Positions 9,401 through 15,739 of a stretch of DNA of 64,000 bases are shown here, piece by piece (within the stretch, counting starts at the first letter, position 1; each line of letters opens with the position of its first letter). Where the stretch lies: assembly GCA_900018345.1 (NCBI GenBank), contig FCNA01000087.1:17336-81335 (forward strand), written 5' to 3'. The notes under the pieces were generated by a model. The model searched no databases. It saw nothing but the letters and a program-made list of their open reading frames with translations, and was not told where the DNA came from. The translations under genes were made by a program, and so were the position numbers. Origin of the DNA: Clostridiales bacterium CHKCI006. Lineage in GTDB: Bacteria; Bacillota_I; Bacilli_A; Erysipelotrichales; Coprobacillaceae.

Positions 9401-11948
9401 GAATAAAAGAAATATCGGTATACTGCTCTAGATCGATCATACCTTCCTGCAGCAAAGGCTGAATATAAACTTCACAATAATCAGACTCTAACTGGTGACG
9501 GGTCGTCTCATCGTATTTGAAAAGGTTCAGCAGCATGGTCGTTTTCGGATCGGCAGTGAGCTGGCTTTTGACCTCTTCGATCATCCAAGCCTTGAGCGCC
9601 TGCCATTGATCGTTCTTGTCCATAAAATGCGCATAAATATAATTGACCAGAACATAGGTCTTGCGATGCGATCTGGTATAAACACAGAGATCATCGAAAG
9701 CATCGACCAGGATCTTTCTTTTATGTTCAAAAGTAAAATCAGAGTAAGTTTTATTATATAAGATCACTTCGAGATAGCTATCATCATAGTCCCAGCAGAT
9801 AGAAGTTAAGACCTGGATGATCGTTTCTGATAATGGACAAATATCATGATACCAAAAATAATTGACTAATTTCTCTGAAGCCTGTGCATCGATATCTGAA
9901 TGAAAATAGCTGTATAATCTTTCGCTATCGATGGCTTTTTCTCCTTTCAGATAAGGCGGTAATTCTTTGGCTTCTTTCATCGTCACTTCATCAAACTGAG
10001 CAATGATCTGGATCAAGGTATCAATATCATCCAGATCCAAACAGTTCCCGACCATCATTCTTTTATTAGCGAGCGGAATCAGCGGTTTTGCCAGGATCTT
10101 TTGCCAGATCTTCAAGACATCAGGCAGGCGTTTCAGATAATTATTTTTCTTCGCTTCGGTCAGATAAAAAACCACACATTTTTCCTGCTTTGAGACGATC
10201 AGCCAGAGCATATTGATATAAAAGGCCAGATCATTTTTGGCATACCAGAATCGTCCGGTCATCGCTGGCCAGTTATTATTGAAGGTACCATTTAAACAGA
10301 GACCACGAAAGCAATTCTTAAAATCCTCCATACCCATCGGCGCAAAAGACGACTGAAGTCCCTGAAACAGGAAGGCATCATCCTCCTTATACGGAATCAG
10401 ATCCCTGGATTGTCCTGTTTCAATCAAAGATCTTTGAAAATCATTCATGATCAAAGGCATTGGATCACCTAAAAAAGCTGCCAGCGCTTTGCTTGCTTCC
10501 CAAATCCCTTTCCAGCCTAACTTGTCCGGTGTATCTTTCAAATCGCGCAGATAAGCCATGGCATAATTTTGAACATTCGTCAGACTTTCATCTATGATCC
10601 CAGTTTCCAGTCCCTTTAACGTAATAGGATCTAATTTAAAATACTGCTCTCTTTGTGGATCATGCCCATATTCTTTGATCATCCGAGTCTTCAGATCCTG
10701 CCACTGTTCACTTTCTTCGGGTAAAAACAGATCATGGACTTCGTTGACCAGGACATAGGTCTGTGGATGACTTTTGGTATATTCACATAAGCGAGCAAAA
10801 TGCTGTTTGAACAGGCTTCTCTTTTGTTCGATGGTAAAATCCGGATAATGATCATTCACCATCAGCTCGTCCAGTACTTCTTTATCGTAGGTAAAGGCAA
10901 TATACCCTAAAACCGTGATCATCATATCCGAAAGTTGTGATTTTTCTACATACCAGAAATAATGGGTGAGATTCGCCGATGCCTGACGCTCCATCTCAGA
11001 TTGGAAATAACCCATTAACGTGTCGCTGTCCATCTTCTTTTCCAGGCGTAAATAAGCCGGCAGATCCTTGGCTTCTTTCAAGGTCTCGCAATCAAAATAA
11101 GAAATGGCACTGCATAACGTATCGATCTCCAATAAGTCTAAACACTTGCCAATGATCTTGCGCTTTGAACTCAGTGGGAGAATAAAAGGAGCATCCCCGC
11201 ACTGATTTTTCCAGAGTTTTAAGAAATCAGGCAGGCGATGAAGATCTTTGAGTTTGAACGCTGTGTCAATATAGAGATCAAAAGACCGCTGTTTATTAGA
11301 CAGGCGCTTCATCCATAGGGCATTGAGATAAAATGCCAAATGATTTTGAGACAACCAAAAGCGCTCTACGAGATGCTTCAAATTCTGATTCGAATTATCC
11401 TTGATTTGAAAAGCATCAATCAGATAAGCTTTATATTCTGAAACAGACATATGACAGGAAGCAGTCGCCAACCCCTGAGAGAGTAGGGTTTCATCATCAA
11501 TTTTTTTTAAGAAATCGTTTAATGTCGGCGCCTCCAGTAAAGTACGCTGAAAATCGTTAAGAACCATATGCGTGTCTTCACCAAGCGCTCCGGCTATCTT
11601 CCGGATCTCTGACAGGATCTTTTGGCTATTCAGAGGCTCCTGCGTCAATGAAAGAGAGCAAGAAGCATTTTCATCTGAAGGTGACAACGGGCTGTGACGC
11701 AAATACAAACCACACGCACAGCGTTTACCATCTATGATGACATCGGGTACGACCTCAAAGACATCTGCAAACTCACTTTCCAGAAAAGGACGCAGCTTAC
11801 CACGGTACTCCTGATAGTCAAATCCGATCGTCTCTTTGAGATAAACAGATACCCCCGCCAGATCCATTGCGCCTTTTTGTTCAAGATGCTGCATCAGTAT
11901 GGCCTTGACTTGTTCACGTGTCACTTCATCCAAAATCTTTTTTGGCAT
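3456..11948 (-). CDS. Giant 2830-aa protein: LOTUS-like N-terminus, helical repeats, STAND/AAA-like NTPase, C-terminal HEPN-like motif
   Basis: Residues about 10-70 resemble an OST-HTH/LOTUS RNA-binding fold. Residues about 115-435 and 480-800 are two copies of one helical module. A long all-helical middle follows. A beta-rich domain (about 1930-2030) precedes a P-loop NTPase: Walker A YGPSRAGKSS (about residue 2073), Walker B LLYDEFQQ (about 2196), sensor-like LVLCGSDD, then TGGNAICGK and a winged helix. A linker VTQNYHGDVVQGNK recalls those in STAND conflict proteins. Near the C-terminus (about 2793) RNRSAHE fits the HEPN Rx4-6H motif. The architecture suggests a sensing NTPase that activates an RNase. 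Start ATG 11948 has AAGGTGAG before it and lies 11 nt after the SpoVG-like gene, so they are co-transcribed. No homologue is known to me; the function is inference. Confidence 0.8.
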   Translation of the reverse strand: MPKKILDEVTREQVKAILMQHLEQKGAMDLAGVSVYLKETIGFDYQEYRGKLRPFLESEFADVFEVVPDVIIDGKRCACGLYLRHSPLSPSDENASCSLSLTQEPLNSQKILSEIRKIAGALGEDTHMVLNDFQRTLLEAPTLNDFLKKIDDETLLSQGLATASCHMSVSEYKAYLIDAFQIKDNSNQNLKHLVERFWLSQNHLAFYLNALWMKRLSNKQRSFDLYIDTAFKLKDLHRLPDFLKLWKNQCGDAPFILPLSSKRKIIGKCLDLLEIDTLCSAISYFDCETLKEAKDLPAYLRLEKKMDSDTLMGYFQSEMERQASANLTHYFWYVEKSQLSDMMITVLGYIAFTYDKEVLDELMVNDHYPDFTIEQKRSLFKQHFARLCEYTKSHPQTYVLVNEVHDLFLPEESEQWQDLKTRMIKEYGHDPQREQYFKLDPITLKGLETGIIDESLTNVQNYAMAYLRDLKDTPDKLGWKGIWEASKALAAFLGDPMPLIMNDFQRSLIETGQSRDLIPYKEDDAFLFQGLQSSFAPMGMEDFKNCFRGLCLNGTFNNNWPAMTGRFWYAKNDLAFYINMLWLIVSKQEKCVVFYLTEAKKNNYLKRLPDVLKIWQKILAKPLIPLANKRMMVGNCLDLDDIDTLIQIIAQFDEVTMKEAKELPPYLKGEKAIDSERLYSYFHSDIDAQASEKLVNYFWYHDICPLSETIIQVLTSICWDYDDSYLEVILYNKTYSDFTFEHKRKILVDAFDDLCVYTRSHRKTYVLVNYIYAHFMDKNDQWQALKAWMIEEVKSQLTADPKTTMLLNLFKYDETTRHQLESDYCEVYIQPLLQEGMIDLEQYTDISFIHTYLTRQFPQSHTQAIEALIGERRFLEAIKYVQTNDVMNVAEKKAKLRQILIANNQTYGFSEKGNVIFVHGIPAKLAEVILLEGLSASDSDGIETLFALYLFLGNHLKVAYMYAPYRAMHQTLHPKPYSEINGVLRSHGIDANQQGFNHVLVVKQALRALSSEDFDAFVEWARKIPVPEHSSQYKLPVASFNQEIRFLLSSGEKDRFWNQMLKKALWTDRQERMDMLHYAIITSYIGRYGMASYEKVILELSRDRRLSRSYESLYASIWKGLLDGYYSCNIFSLNLPLIGEAPLTYWNLFYDIAVCKNHLFTLNGLWGLQWVQPDYPLQAFYEALLDRYVKTREAIFLMIAVKLLEQSEAWIQPDFDKYLSYCNSNQSKNFLFQGLVRLIQKNRYLQEIQQFLKSDIWIRNETENRLSHALEQICQKDIDIPDPGWQEQFVQDFLSVFADYPNVELINVLRERNDPLDYRYQLIRHVVQISMVEPRAMENAGLIVVPHYGTSRPEEIQAYVEMMDVCYRRQLQNDRTPYLVWTQNRYHRILAASLLLGHEDDEGIVALMQNHQHFSDVYPNYKHFKECLLHLLASPQMTERHQKIILLSIISNQWQDFISHMDAYSDVALADLYEMMTYTNYRELNMQLLDKYLITFNGVYTDEEVRRMSAFSAKLGYVLKELQRLHNHEMTDIIIAICRLQKQNQPLESYQKLDQALKTHHDLLMDHWDLVMSALWETSYPSTIVDFFGADVRNTRHRCTLEKIQAWEPVFRSISQMSLYDYLLAIWYALNRQRNEAREAYSKIVAKSELPALLNQERTDLEAYLEGRSERFVLISNSRTVATLSTEKEAGDLDFISQAVDNRTISLEEAVYQYQNLGSLGSYKKLFSYIHDPDQLYEIYRQLESKRAKVTRKTYNELVIAFGSLLITEDEETFDHDAKFAILLSIMDVYELLSDVNKEKETIREQLKRAERFVLGTSRLSLSIWLSSFDRIKAIMAHPVIGNPNRIIDDLSRPVLQCMEAMRQCDTKMKQLNWLGPWRKNLNAAVNCSDYERAFISAVDESLKQLENGYRLILDVCNEAMRVEDDRIFYEIKNNGNKALALKSARLEVKAGLNGETPIVYDNAAFSSIVELRPGDVCGQVYALHPSLLSRIKNHDQVEVILNLIVDDEIICNNEKRRLTYETERTDLLTSDLVSLGTSYETAVPAFTRMIKGYGRHQEKALIQELLAQQLVVIYGPSRAGKSSLMNYINNDYIDTYCKEHPERAILSIMIAGEGHPEDYTKSMLDPQQGIHEDMLEYIFLAPFRLSAYDSRYQFFGRTFPSEVLAGIQNILNHAGSILSQYTAISRLLKRYDCEIWLLYDEFQQTLSRLSGKESELANLCSSVKYNLENIRLVLCGSDDLLRVFECNDDPKWNDFTIRTAGNSVCVGQLEKEDFIAMLEDEHVWHHHRPFSTPALELLHQYTGGNAICGKIFGNEILDRLRKGEYAKRQKIYSSDMTEIAYSLLSSKEGKVYSQLIAHNNKNLDEEMKYLLLIAHELASDPDRSDISYHRIRDFFANRSAREIDLALKILVARGILEVKNDRYRFTTMFYFDFFKSQTTEARMKELDNQEHQIESATPNYVEEINEIIASNQEKFDLGDAIKIIGKFPEDIRKGIGTQYGKGVNVTQNYHGDVVQGNKLVINAKTINNAFHTLLAGQADSREFAEALRHLPTVSAYLSNEDQTKLLALKQERAACDTNEDIIDVEERIEELTEPARQQLISDTVGAAVATEDFTEVTEARWIALLGLHSSEELDRIRQLPTEIVTPLSFAVMLHNVFERISENMQESVDELDYCPVAMMYCKVVEASLKKWHTPLYIERLGRDTLNSKGKRFSELLAEDGLTILPCKDLTIGSFSHSIVSGRKDNDINQPQAFYAKPIRSKIRRLSQVEDDGASINQKWSKHAQDLAVVQAIRNRSAHEATPITQANFTWLIDVLFREGEFLRIIELSQ
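9550..11610 (-). repeat. Internal duplication inside the giant protein (two modules of about 320-400 aa)
   Basis: Module 1 (about 10640-11610) and module 2 (about 9550-10480) share, in order: LNDFQRTLLE/MNDFQRSLIE, FWLSQNHLAFYLNALW/FWYAKNDLAFYINMLW, RLPDFLKLW/RLPDVLKIW, KCLDLLEIDTL/NCLDLDDIDTL, KEAKDLPAYL/KEAKELPPYL, HYFWY/NYFWY, YTKSHPQTYVLVN/YTRSHRKTYVLVN and QWQDLK/QWQALK. The collinear order shows a tandem duplication, old enough that roughly half the residues differ. Confidence 0.85.
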
Positions 11949-11959
11949 TCTTTCTCACC

Positions 11960-12427
11960 TTACCCTTCTAACCATTTCAACAATTCTTCCTCAGTCTGTT
12001 CCACCTCTCGTTCTTCCTCATGCATGGAAGACGGAACCTCAACACGCTTTGAGAGAGATGAATGCTGAACCGTTTGATAATCTTCAAGCGTGATGTTCGC
12101 AAATGAAGCCGCCTTCTTTTCCTCTTTGAGTGTGAGGGTCAATGAATCATATTGATTTTGTATCGCCATCCGGTAAGCTCCCAGGATCAGCCGTTCAAAG
12201 CCACCTCGAACCTCCGCATTGATGGGATGAACGATATCCTCAAAAGTCTTAAACTTAGTCAAGCGGCTGGGCATCGCTAAAAACAGCTGTCCTTCCTTTT
12301 CGAATGTCTTGTTGGCAATGATCTTGATATCATGAATGGCCAGCATATCATCAATCGTCAGATTGGCGACGCCCTTCATTCTAGATCCATTTTCAGTACG
12401 TTTGATAGAAATAACTGTGATTAACAT
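11960..12427 (-). CDS. SpoVG-like protein with a C-terminal extension
   Basis: 155 residues. The first 85 match SpoVG: an N-terminal strand ITVISIKRTENGSRMKG, ANLTIDDMLAIHDIKII, the signature FLAMPSR, and DIVHPINAEVRGGFE. Classical SpoVG is about 95 residues; this one adds about 60 acidic, Glu-rich residues ending in LLKWLEG. SpoVG proteins bind DNA and RNA and act as site-specific regulators. The gene is the first of an operon with the giant NTPase (11-nt gap) and has a strong GGAAAGGAGG ribosome site. It is probably a locus-specific paralogue, not the housekeeping spoVG. The acidic tail could bind the giant protein; that is inference. Confidence 0.8.
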   Translation of the reverse strand: MLITVISIKRTENGSRMKGVANLTIDDMLAIHDIKIIANKTFEKEGQLFLAMPSRLTKFKTFEDIVHPINAEVRGGFERLILGAYRMAIQNQYDSLTLTLKEEKKAASFANITLEDYQTVQHSSLSKRVEVPSSMHEEEREVEQTEEELLKWLEG

Positions 12428-12479
12428 GTTGACTTCCTCCTTTCCATCTCATTCATCTTCTATTTTATCACAGCACTTC

Positions 12480-12635
12480 CTAAAAAAATACATCTTTCGC
12501 AAACTCAGCACTCTTCTTGCATGTATCATAGGATCGGTATTCAGACAGAAAAATGGGTTCTTCATATTTCATTTTATCGATGAGCTCACTAAAAATCATC
12601 TCGATATCCGAAATAAAAGTTTCCCATCCCCTCTT
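12480..12635 (-). pseudogene. Small open frame or gene remnant upstream of the SpoVG-like gene
   Basis: A minus-strand frame of about 51 codons between a TGA (12636-12638) and a TAG (12480-12482) reads with coding-like composition (SDIEMIFSELIDKMKYEE, then FLSEYRSYDTCKKSAEF). It has no ATG near its upstream end; the first ATG is at 12597-12599 and gives 39 residues. It may be the 3' end of a lost gene. Its stop lies just upstream of the SpoVG promoter region, where a possible -10 element GATAAAAT stands about 45 nt before the ATG. Otherwise 12428-12826 holds only the terminator listed below. Confidence 0.3.
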
Positions 12636-12672
12636 TCAATGCACCCACAGCTCTTTTTTTGGCTTTAATAAT

Positions 12673-12716
12673 GAAAAAAGAAGCTTAAGACCGCTCGCCC
12701 GGTCTCTAGGCTTCTC
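12673..12716 (-). terminator. Rho-independent terminator after the DUF3592 gene
   Basis: On the minus strand AGAAGCCTAGAGACC pairs with GGTCTTAAGCTTCT around an 8-nt GC-rich loop (plus-strand arms 12679-12692 and 12701-12715) and is followed by six T. It lies about 110 nt beyond the DUF3592 stop. Confidence 0.8.
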
Positions 12717-12826
12717 TTTCACATATAACGGTAAATCATGATGCTTCCTGAAATCTTCATGAGATGTTTTCAAACACGGATTGATGGCTATCTAAACCAT
12801 ACTACGATTCCAACAAACAGCCCACA

Positions 12827-13222
12827 TCATACAGCAATGCTTCCTAAGATCAAACAACCAACAGAAGAAACGGTATCTTCTTTATACCCATCTATGTAGC
12901 TAGACTTGGGATCATTTGGATCATACCAGATCTTTACTTGATCACCTCTTTGATATTGACAAACAGTGGTCCCAAAATGGATTTCAACGCTTATCTCTTC
13001 ACCATTCACCCCATATTCATAAGTAGGAAAATAGGCTTGACGTCTTTGCATTCGCATGGAATGAATGCTTACGATCTTTCCCTCCGTTTGAGATAGACAT
13101 CGAAGCTTCTTCTCTTTCTTGGTTTTAAAATGCAGATAGCCTTGTCTTGCAAAAAAGCCACCTATCGAACAAAACACGAACGGAAAAACGACGCCAAACA
13201 TTAATCTTTCAAACCATCCCAT
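12827..13222 (-). CDS. DUF3592-type membrane protein
   Basis: 131 residues: an N-terminal membrane helix (WFERLMFGVVFPFVFCSIGG), a basic stretch KTKKEKK, a beta-rich soluble part with EGKIVSIHS and YFPTYEYGVNGEE, the motif GDQVKIWYDPNDPKSSYI typical of DUF3592 proteins, and a second hydrophobic segment at the very C-terminus (VGCLILGSIAV). The second helix is short, so the protein may be slightly truncated. I chose ATG 13222 because GAGGAGG lies 7 nt before it; the upstream GTG at 13249 has no ribosome site. Its own terminator shows it is a separate unit from the SpoVG operon. Molecular function is unknown. Confidence 0.7.
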   Translation of the reverse strand: MGWFERLMFGVVFPFVFCSIGGFFARQGYLHFKTKKEKKLRCLSQTEGKIVSIHSMRMQRRQAYFPTYEYGVNGEEISVEIHFGTTVCQYQRGDQVKIWYDPNDPKSSYIDGYKEDTVSSVGCLILGSIAV

Positions 13223-13291
13223 CAAATGACCTCCTCTTTCAATTCCCACTATCTTGATACGACGTCTTCAAAATGATCAAGGAGTTCTTAA

Positions 13292-13507
13292 TGTGATACT
13301 GTTGCTCAATATAAAGCATATCAATGGATTAAAAAGAACTTTGATATAAACTATCTAACGATTAGCATTCATGATTCTTATAGCTTACTCGTAAAAGATA
13401 TGCATAAAAATGCCATCATCAGTTACAATAAAAACAAAGTAATGATTCATTACGATGATGGAACTAAAGAAACATTTAAACTAAAATCACATGAACCATG
13501 TCTATGA
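13292..13507 (+). pseudogene. Plus-strand gene remnant, about 71 codons, no start codon
   Basis: A frame opens after a TAA at 13289-13291 and runs to TGA 13505-13507, reading YKAYQWIKKNFDINYLTIS, then ISYNKNKVMIHYDDGTKETF. The composition is protein-like, but no start codon or ribosome site lies at the 5' end; the first ATG would leave only about 33 residues. A plus-strand terminator overlaps its end, which supports a once-expressed gene. I do not recognise the family. It marks the boundary between the less AT-rich block on the left and the cassette region on the right, and may be what an insertion left behind. Confidence 0.4.
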
Positions 13508-13520
13508 TGTGGTTCTTTTT
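13493..13520 (+). terminator. Short terminator hairpin (plus strand)
   Basis: GAACCA (13493-13498) and TGGTTC (13510-13515) form a 6-bp stem followed by five T. It lies over the stop codon of the plus-strand remnant. Confidence 0.5.
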
Positions 13521-13605
13521 GATTGGGTTAAGATTATCCTAAAAAGTATAAGAAAAGAAGAAACTCAAATAAATTTCCTCTTAATTCCAGTCTAATACAC
13601 TTAGA

Positions 13606-13932
13606 TTATAAATCATTCTTCTTGATACGCTTTTCTGCTATAGAATAGACTTCCTCGTCTTCTCTAGCTCCAATCACAACAATCAACATTCTATCTTCTT
13701 GCTTAATAACTTTATATACCAATCTTAATCCCGATGCTCTTAATTTGATTTTCAAGAATCCAGTTAAATCAGTATTTCCTCTTTTTCCAAGTAACTTCCT
13801 ATAACCACCCTCTTGTTGTGATAATGGATTCTTTCTTACTTTCTCAATTGACTTTAATACTAATTTTCTTTGACTTCCATCAAGTTCATCTAAATCATCA
13901 AGTGCCTCTGGTAAATATTTAACATCCCACAT
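13606..13932 (-). CDS. RelE/ParE-family toxin
   Basis: 108 residues beginning MWDVKYLPEALDDLDEL, a typical RelE/ParE N-terminus, with the core RGNTDLTGFLKIKLRASGLRLVYKV and a C-terminal VVIGAREDEEVYSIAEKR. RelE enzymes cleave ribosome-bound mRNA; ParE forms poison gyrase; the sequence alone does not settle which. The Arg-rich strand (LRASGLRLVYKV) is compatible with RelE-type RNase. Its ATG overlaps the antitoxin stop by one base (TAATG), the usual toxin-antitoxin coupling. The pair has its own promoter and operator upstream of the antitoxin. Confidence 0.85.
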   Translation of the reverse strand: MWDVKYLPEALDDLDELDGSQRKLVLKSIEKVRKNPLSQQEGGYRKLLGKRGNTDLTGFLKIKLRASGLRLVYKVIKQEDRMLIVVIGAREDEEVYSIAEKRIKKNDL

Positions 13933-14255
13933 TATTCAAACTCAATTTCATCACAATCTTCTAAATCAGAAGCTGTAACTCCATATCTTTTCATAACATC
14001 TTCATGTGATACAAGTTTGTTTGCATCATATTTTTCCATTCTTTCATTAGCTAAAAGTAGAAGTTTTGCATCATTAACCTGATCGATTAAAGCAATATAA
14101 TCTTCTGGTGATAGAAGAACACACTCAGGTTCATTATTTTTCATGACAATTTTAGCTCCATATTTTTTGACTTCATCAAAAATCTTACCAGCTAAACCAC
14201 GATTAAATTGTGAAATTGGAACAGTACTTTCTAAAATAGTTCTAACTACGTTCAT
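13932..14255 (-). CDS. Phd/YefM-type antitoxin
   Basis: 107 residues. The N-terminus (VVRTILESTVPISQFNRGLAGKIFDEVKKYGAKIVMKNNEPECVLLSPEDY) is a Phd/YefM fold that dimerises and binds operator DNA; the acidic C-terminus (DLEDCDEIEFE) would wrap the toxin. I chose ATG 14255, six nt after GAGGTG; the GTG at 14264 lies within the ribosome site. It is coupled to the RelE/ParE toxin by a 1-nt overlap. An inverted repeat overlapping the -35 box (14304-14323) is the likely autoregulatory operator. Confidence 0.85.
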   Translation of the reverse strand: MNVVRTILESTVPISQFNRGLAGKIFDEVKKYGAKIVMKNNEPECVLLSPEDYIALIDQVNDAKLLLLANERMEKYDANKLVSHEDVMKRYGVTASDLEDCDEIEFE

Positions 14256-14276
14256 AACATTCACCTCTTCACTTAT

Positions 14277-14305
14277 AATATATGCTTTATCGTTAGAAAT
14301 ATCAA
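14277..14305 (-). promoter_or_regulatory. Promoter of the toxin-antitoxin operon
   Basis: Minus-strand -35 TTGATA (14300-14305), 17-bp spacer, -10 TATATT (14277-14282), 22 nt before the antitoxin ATG. Confidence 0.6.
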
Positions 14306-14323
14306 TAAATTTATCGATTTATT
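14304..14323. promoter_or_regulatory. Inverted repeat, probable antitoxin operator
   Basis: AATAAAT (14304-14310) and ATTTATT (14317-14323) form a 7-bp inverted repeat with a 6-bp centre, touching the -35 box. The position fits autorepression by the Phd-type antitoxin. The surrounding DNA is AT-rich, so chance cannot be excluded. Confidence 0.4.
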
Positions 14324-14377
14324 TATATATATTTATCTATACTCTTATTATAGCTATTTTTACATAAAATTATACTT

Positions 14378-14542
14378 AATGGTTCTATTTTTTATCCATT
14401 TCGTATATCGCCAAGAAAAATAAAACAGAAAGCTCAAAAGACAATATCAAGGACGAACGAAGTGAGCTTGTTTATCCTTGAAATTGTCTTGCTTTCTGTT
14501 GAATAAATAAGGCGATATACAGATGGATAAATACAAACCATT
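14378..14542. repeat. 165-nt imperfect palindrome (long hairpin)
   Basis: Successive blocks of the left half recur inverted in the right half: AATGGTT/AACCATT, TTTATCCAT/ATGGATAAA, GTATATCGCC/GGCGATATAC, ACAGAAAGC/GCTTTCTGT, GACAAT/ATTGTC, TCAAGGA/TCCTTGA, around an asymmetric loop containing GAACGAAGTGAGC. Arms are about 70 nt with small internal bulges. No open frame inside is convincing. It could be a MITE-like insertion, a folded RNA, or a recombination site; no target duplication was identified. Confidence 0.75.
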
Positions 14543-14651
14543 TCGGTTGAGCCTCGAAGTCCCAAGAGCAGGACAAGAATTGGATTGATATATGATAGTT
14601 TGCTGCATATATGAGAATTTGAGGTGAGAATATTGTTGCATACGTGTTGCA

Positions 14652-14843
14652 TACCGTTTTTAATTTACAAACATACAAAAAAACTCAAATCGAGTAAAAG
14701 CCGATAAATAGCGACTTTTGTTGATTTGAGTTTCTTTGCATTTCTCTGAATAAACGAATAAATTAACGTTTTGAGAACTCCGAAGCCTTATAAAACAAAG
14801 GCTTTTAAGTCTATTTGTCTCTTACTTGTTGCATTGCCAAAAC
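14652..14843. repeat. Direct repeat A (about 190 bp) at the left end of the CPBP cassette
   Basis: Matches repeat B (16499-16689) collinearly: ACCGTTTTTAATTTA, AAAAAAACTCAAATCGAG, AGCCGATAAATA, GATTTGAGTTTCTTTG, AATTAACGTTTTGAGAACTCC and, at the far end, TGTTGCATTGCCAAAAC. The sequence between the blocks has diverged. An 18-mer gttgcatacgtgttgcat lies at 14635-14652 beside this copy and at 16663-16680 inside the end of copy B. The rest of 14543-14970 shows no gene. Confidence 0.75.
14677..14733 (-). terminator. Terminator of the CPBP operon, inside direct repeat A
   Basis: AAACTCAAATC (14681-14691) and GATTTGAGTTT (14723-14733) form an 11-bp stem; on the minus strand seven T follow. It lies about 235 nt beyond the CPBP stop. 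Confidence 0.75.
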
Positions 14844-14970
14844 GACATATCACACCTATTTACGTTATAGCTAGTATTTTATAGTTTCATAACTACTTTT
14901 CAACTCAAAGAAATACCTGTTTTTCTTTATATTGATATAATTTCGATTTTCATACTCTACAAACTGGAAT

Positions 14971-15708
14971 TTATTGTTTTGCTTCTCCACAATACCATAA
15001 ATATATTGAATATACAAGCATAGCAATCAGTCCTATTACCAATAGAACATTCACTTTAATTATAAATACAGACAAAAGAGTATTTGTCAATCCATGAAAA
15101 ACACTACAAGCAAAAACACATTTCGTTTTTTTGTAAATTGTCGCCAGCCAAAAGCTCAGTATAACAGCTAACGCTAAGAAAAATAGAAATGGCATATTTT
15201 GTTGCGATGAGCCATTTACAAACCAAAGGGGAATATGCCAAATTCCCCACACAACACCCGTAATGATTGTGGCTATAGGGAAATTCAATTTTTCCTCTAA
15301 TAAAGGCTGCATAACACCTCTCCAACCTAATTCTTCTTCGCCGCCATATATAAATGTTGCTTGAAGAAAGATTAAAGGCATCAAATACCATGGTAATGCG
15401 GAATTAAATTCCCTTGACGATAAACCTATTGTCAGTATTTCAAAAATAGAAAATAAAAACAAAAAAATCAATGATTTCTTTCTGTAGCCAAAAATAAAAT
15501 GTAATATAGATTTAACCGTGTTTTTTTCTTCTAAGACAAAGAAAGTTGCTATTGTCGGTCCGAATCCTCCTATAATATGTAAAATAGTGCCTAAAGGATG
15601 CGAAAATGGGATAATATTTAAACTCGTTAACACAGCAAGTCCAGACCAGGCTATCCCTGTAATAACAAATGTAATTGTAAGAAATTTTGCTAACCGTTTA
15701 GTATCCAA
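14971..15708 (-). CDS. CPBP-family intramembrane metalloprotease (Abi/CAAX type)
   Basis: 246 residues with about seven hydrophobic helices. All three CPBP motifs are present: EEELGWRG (paired Glu and Arg), WGIWHIPLW (His) and SVFHGLTNTL (His/Asn), which form the intramembrane active site. In bacteria this family matures or protects against peptides (bacteriocin immunity) and takes part in surface-protein processing. I chose the TTG at 15706-15708 because AAAGGAGA lies 9 nt before it; the more upstream TTG lies ahead of that site. The upstream membrane-protein gene ends 31 nt before, so the two form an operon. It sits between two direct repeats, so the pair looks like a mobile cassette. Confidence 0.85.
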   Translation of the reverse strand: MDTKRLAKFLTITFVITGIAWSGLAVLTSLNIIPFSHPLGTILHIIGGFGPTIATFFVLEEKNTVKSILHFIFGYRKKSLIFLFLFSIFEILTIGLSSREFNSALPWYLMPLIFLQATFIYGGEEELGWRGVMQPLLEEKLNFPIATIITGVVWGIWHIPLWFVNGSSQQNMPFLFFLALAVILSFWLATIYKKTKCVFACSVFHGLTNTLLSVFIIKVNVLLVIGLIAMLVYSIYLWYCGEAKQ

Positions 15709-15739
15709 TTCAGTATATCTCCTTTTCAAATTACAATTT

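Noticed and set aside
3738..9761. Plus-strand and alternative-frame ORFs within the giant gene
   Set aside because: Shadow frames of a long coding sequence with no ribosome sites.
14434..14678. Several short minus-strand ORFs across the 165-nt palindrome
   Set aside because: They run through the palindrome in multiple frames, lack ribosome sites and have biased composition; treated as chance.
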